Source of the DNA: Flavobacterium sp. UBA6203
Lineage (GTDB): Bacteria > Bacteroidota > Bacteroidia > Flavobacteriales > Flavobacteriaceae
NCBI GenBank assembly: GCA_002421645.1
Contig: DIST01000045.1
Location: forward strand, 1-7,517
DNA length: 7,517 bases
Reading direction: 5' to 3'
Shown: one piece after another, positions 6,908 through 7,517 of the stretch
Layout of the letters: each line of letters opens with the position of its first letter
Position numbering within the stretch: position 1 is the stretch's first letter
The notes under the pieces: generated by a model
Databases searched by the model: none
Told to the model about the DNA's origin: nothing
Seen by the model: only the letters and a program-made list of their open reading frames with translations
Made by a program: the position numbers and the translations under genes

Positions 6908-7354
6908 ATGCAAAAATTGAATTTTCCAACGTATTCCTTTCGGTTCAAAAATAGTGAAAATAAAGTGTCTATTTTTGATGAAATCAGAAAAAAATTTATT
7001 CTTCTTACGCCCGAAGAATGGGTACGTCAACACGTAATTCAGTTTTTGTTGCAAGATAAAAAGTATCCAAAATCGTATATTAACGTTGAAAAATTAATTA
7101 AAATTAACGATTTAAGTAAGCGATATGATGGTGTTGTTTTTCAACCAAATGGAGAAATATTTTTATTAATCGAATGCAAAGCACCTGAAGTTCCTATTTC
7201 CCAACAAACATTTGACCAAATTGCGCGTTATAACTTAGTTTTAAAAGCGAAATATTTAATGGTGACCAACGGACTAAATCATTATTTTTGCCAAATGGAT
7301 TTTGAAAATGAGAAATATGTTTTCTTGAAAGAACTTCCTGAATATTCAAATTAG
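6908..7354 (+). CDS. Stand-alone PD-(D/E)xK nuclease-like protein (type I restriction HsdR N-terminal domain family)
   Basis: This 148-residue soluble protein consists of one domain resembling the N-terminal nuclease domain of type I restriction subunit HsdR. Visible landmarks are EEWVRQHVIQFLL (36-48, helix with candidate metal-ligand Glu), KRYDGVVF (71-78, D74), LIECKAP (87-93, the E-x-K pair E89/K91) and QIARYN (104-109, the Gln/Arg helix common in this nuclease clade). The active-site set E-D-ExK is therefore intact. It lacks the helicase motor and C-terminal part of a true HsdR (about 1000 residues), and no HsdM or HsdS gene lies beside it, so it is not a type I restriction enzyme; from memory such short versions are common and conserved in Flavobacteriia with unknown job. 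It is preceded by a promoter touching its start codon and followed 2 bases later by another gene, so the two are probably co-transcribed and perhaps partners. Family assignment is good; nuclease activity is inferred. Confidence 0.85.
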   Translation: MQKLNFPTYSFRFKNSENKVSIFDEIRKKFILLTPEEWVRQHVIQFLLQDKKYPKSYINVEKLIKINDLSKRYDGVVFQPNGEIFLLIECKAPEVPISQQTFDQIARYNLVLKAKYLMVTNGLNHYFCQMDFENEKYVFLKELPEYSN

Positions 7355-7356
7355 CC

Positions 7357-7517
7357 ATGGAAAAACGCGATTTAATACAAGTTGAAATTGAAAAATTAGG
7401 ATATTTTCTACAACGTTTATTAGCAAATTTTTTGAATGGAAATTCGACAGGAAATTCTATTGAAGCAGCTGATTTAGTAACAAATGAGTTTAAAAATGAA
7501 TTAGATTTTGATTTACC
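7357..7517 (+). CDS. Start of a small unknown protein gene (3' end outside the window)
   Basis: An ATG at 7357, 2 bases after the nuclease-like gene's stop, opens a frame that runs without a stop to the window end, giving 53 complete codons. The product starts MEKRDLIQVEIEKLGYFLQR and continues with two helical stretches (roughly 1-27 and 35-52) separated by a Gly/Asn/Ser turn; it is charged, acidic overall towards the end (KNELDFDL), and has no signal peptide or membrane segment. I do not recognise the family with certainty. Tight spacing argues for translational coupling with the nuclease-like gene. Confidence 0.72.
   Translation, partial: MEKRDLIQVEIEKLGYFLQRLLANFLNGNSTGNSIEAADLVTNEFKNELDFDL

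Noticed and set aside
6863..7054. Minus-strand open frame of 63 codons
   Set aside because: It is antisense to the N-terminal part of the nuclease-like gene and spans that gene's promoter; no family features.
6908..7354. Type I restriction-modification system
   Set aside because: Only the nuclease-like domain is present. There is no helicase motor, methylase or specificity subunit in the window.

Overview
The window looks like chromosomal DNA from a member of the Flavobacteriia (Bacteroidota), most likely Flavobacterium or a close relative. The support is low GC, A/T-rich start regions without Shine-Dalgarno sequences, Bacteroidota-type -7 elements (TAnnTTTG), a signal peptide ending in FAQ, and protein sequences that read as Flavobacterium homologues. 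No database search was possible, so family assignments rest on motifs and on memory of the families.

Layout, left to right. Positions 1-209 (+) hold the 3' end of an arginase-fold gene, probably formimidoylglutamase (histidine degradation). After a 71-base gap with a -7 element and a 9-bp hairpin comes a RhlE-type DEAD-box RNA helicase (281-1534, +). It converges on a large TPR hybrid histidine kinase (1549-3744, -), and the two share a perfect 17-bp inverted repeat acting as a bidirectional terminator. Further right on the minus strand are the ABC-F translation factor EttA (3829-5520), a 60-residue two-helix membrane protein (5580-5762) and the DNA polymerase III delta subunit HolA (5841-6845). 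Divergent from holA is a plus-strand pair: a stand-alone 148-residue PD-(D/E)xK nuclease-like protein related to the HsdR N-terminal domain (6908-7354), and, 2 bases later, a small unknown gene cut off by the window end (7357 onward).

How the genes relate. Transcription on the minus strand probably runs holA, then the membrane protein gene, then ettA, and ends at a strong 21-bp-stem terminator at 3780-3824. The kinase gene lies just beyond that terminator and needs its own promoter or read-through. Most of the content is housekeeping: RNA remodelling, translation control, replication clamp loading. The less understood parts are the orphan TPR kinase and the nuclease-like gene with its partner. 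Two short 7-base-period AGTnnnn arrays lie in the gaps beside holA and ettA. I see no CRISPR array, insertion sequence, tRNA, rRNA or complete defence system. Every intergenic gap is under about 100 bases.
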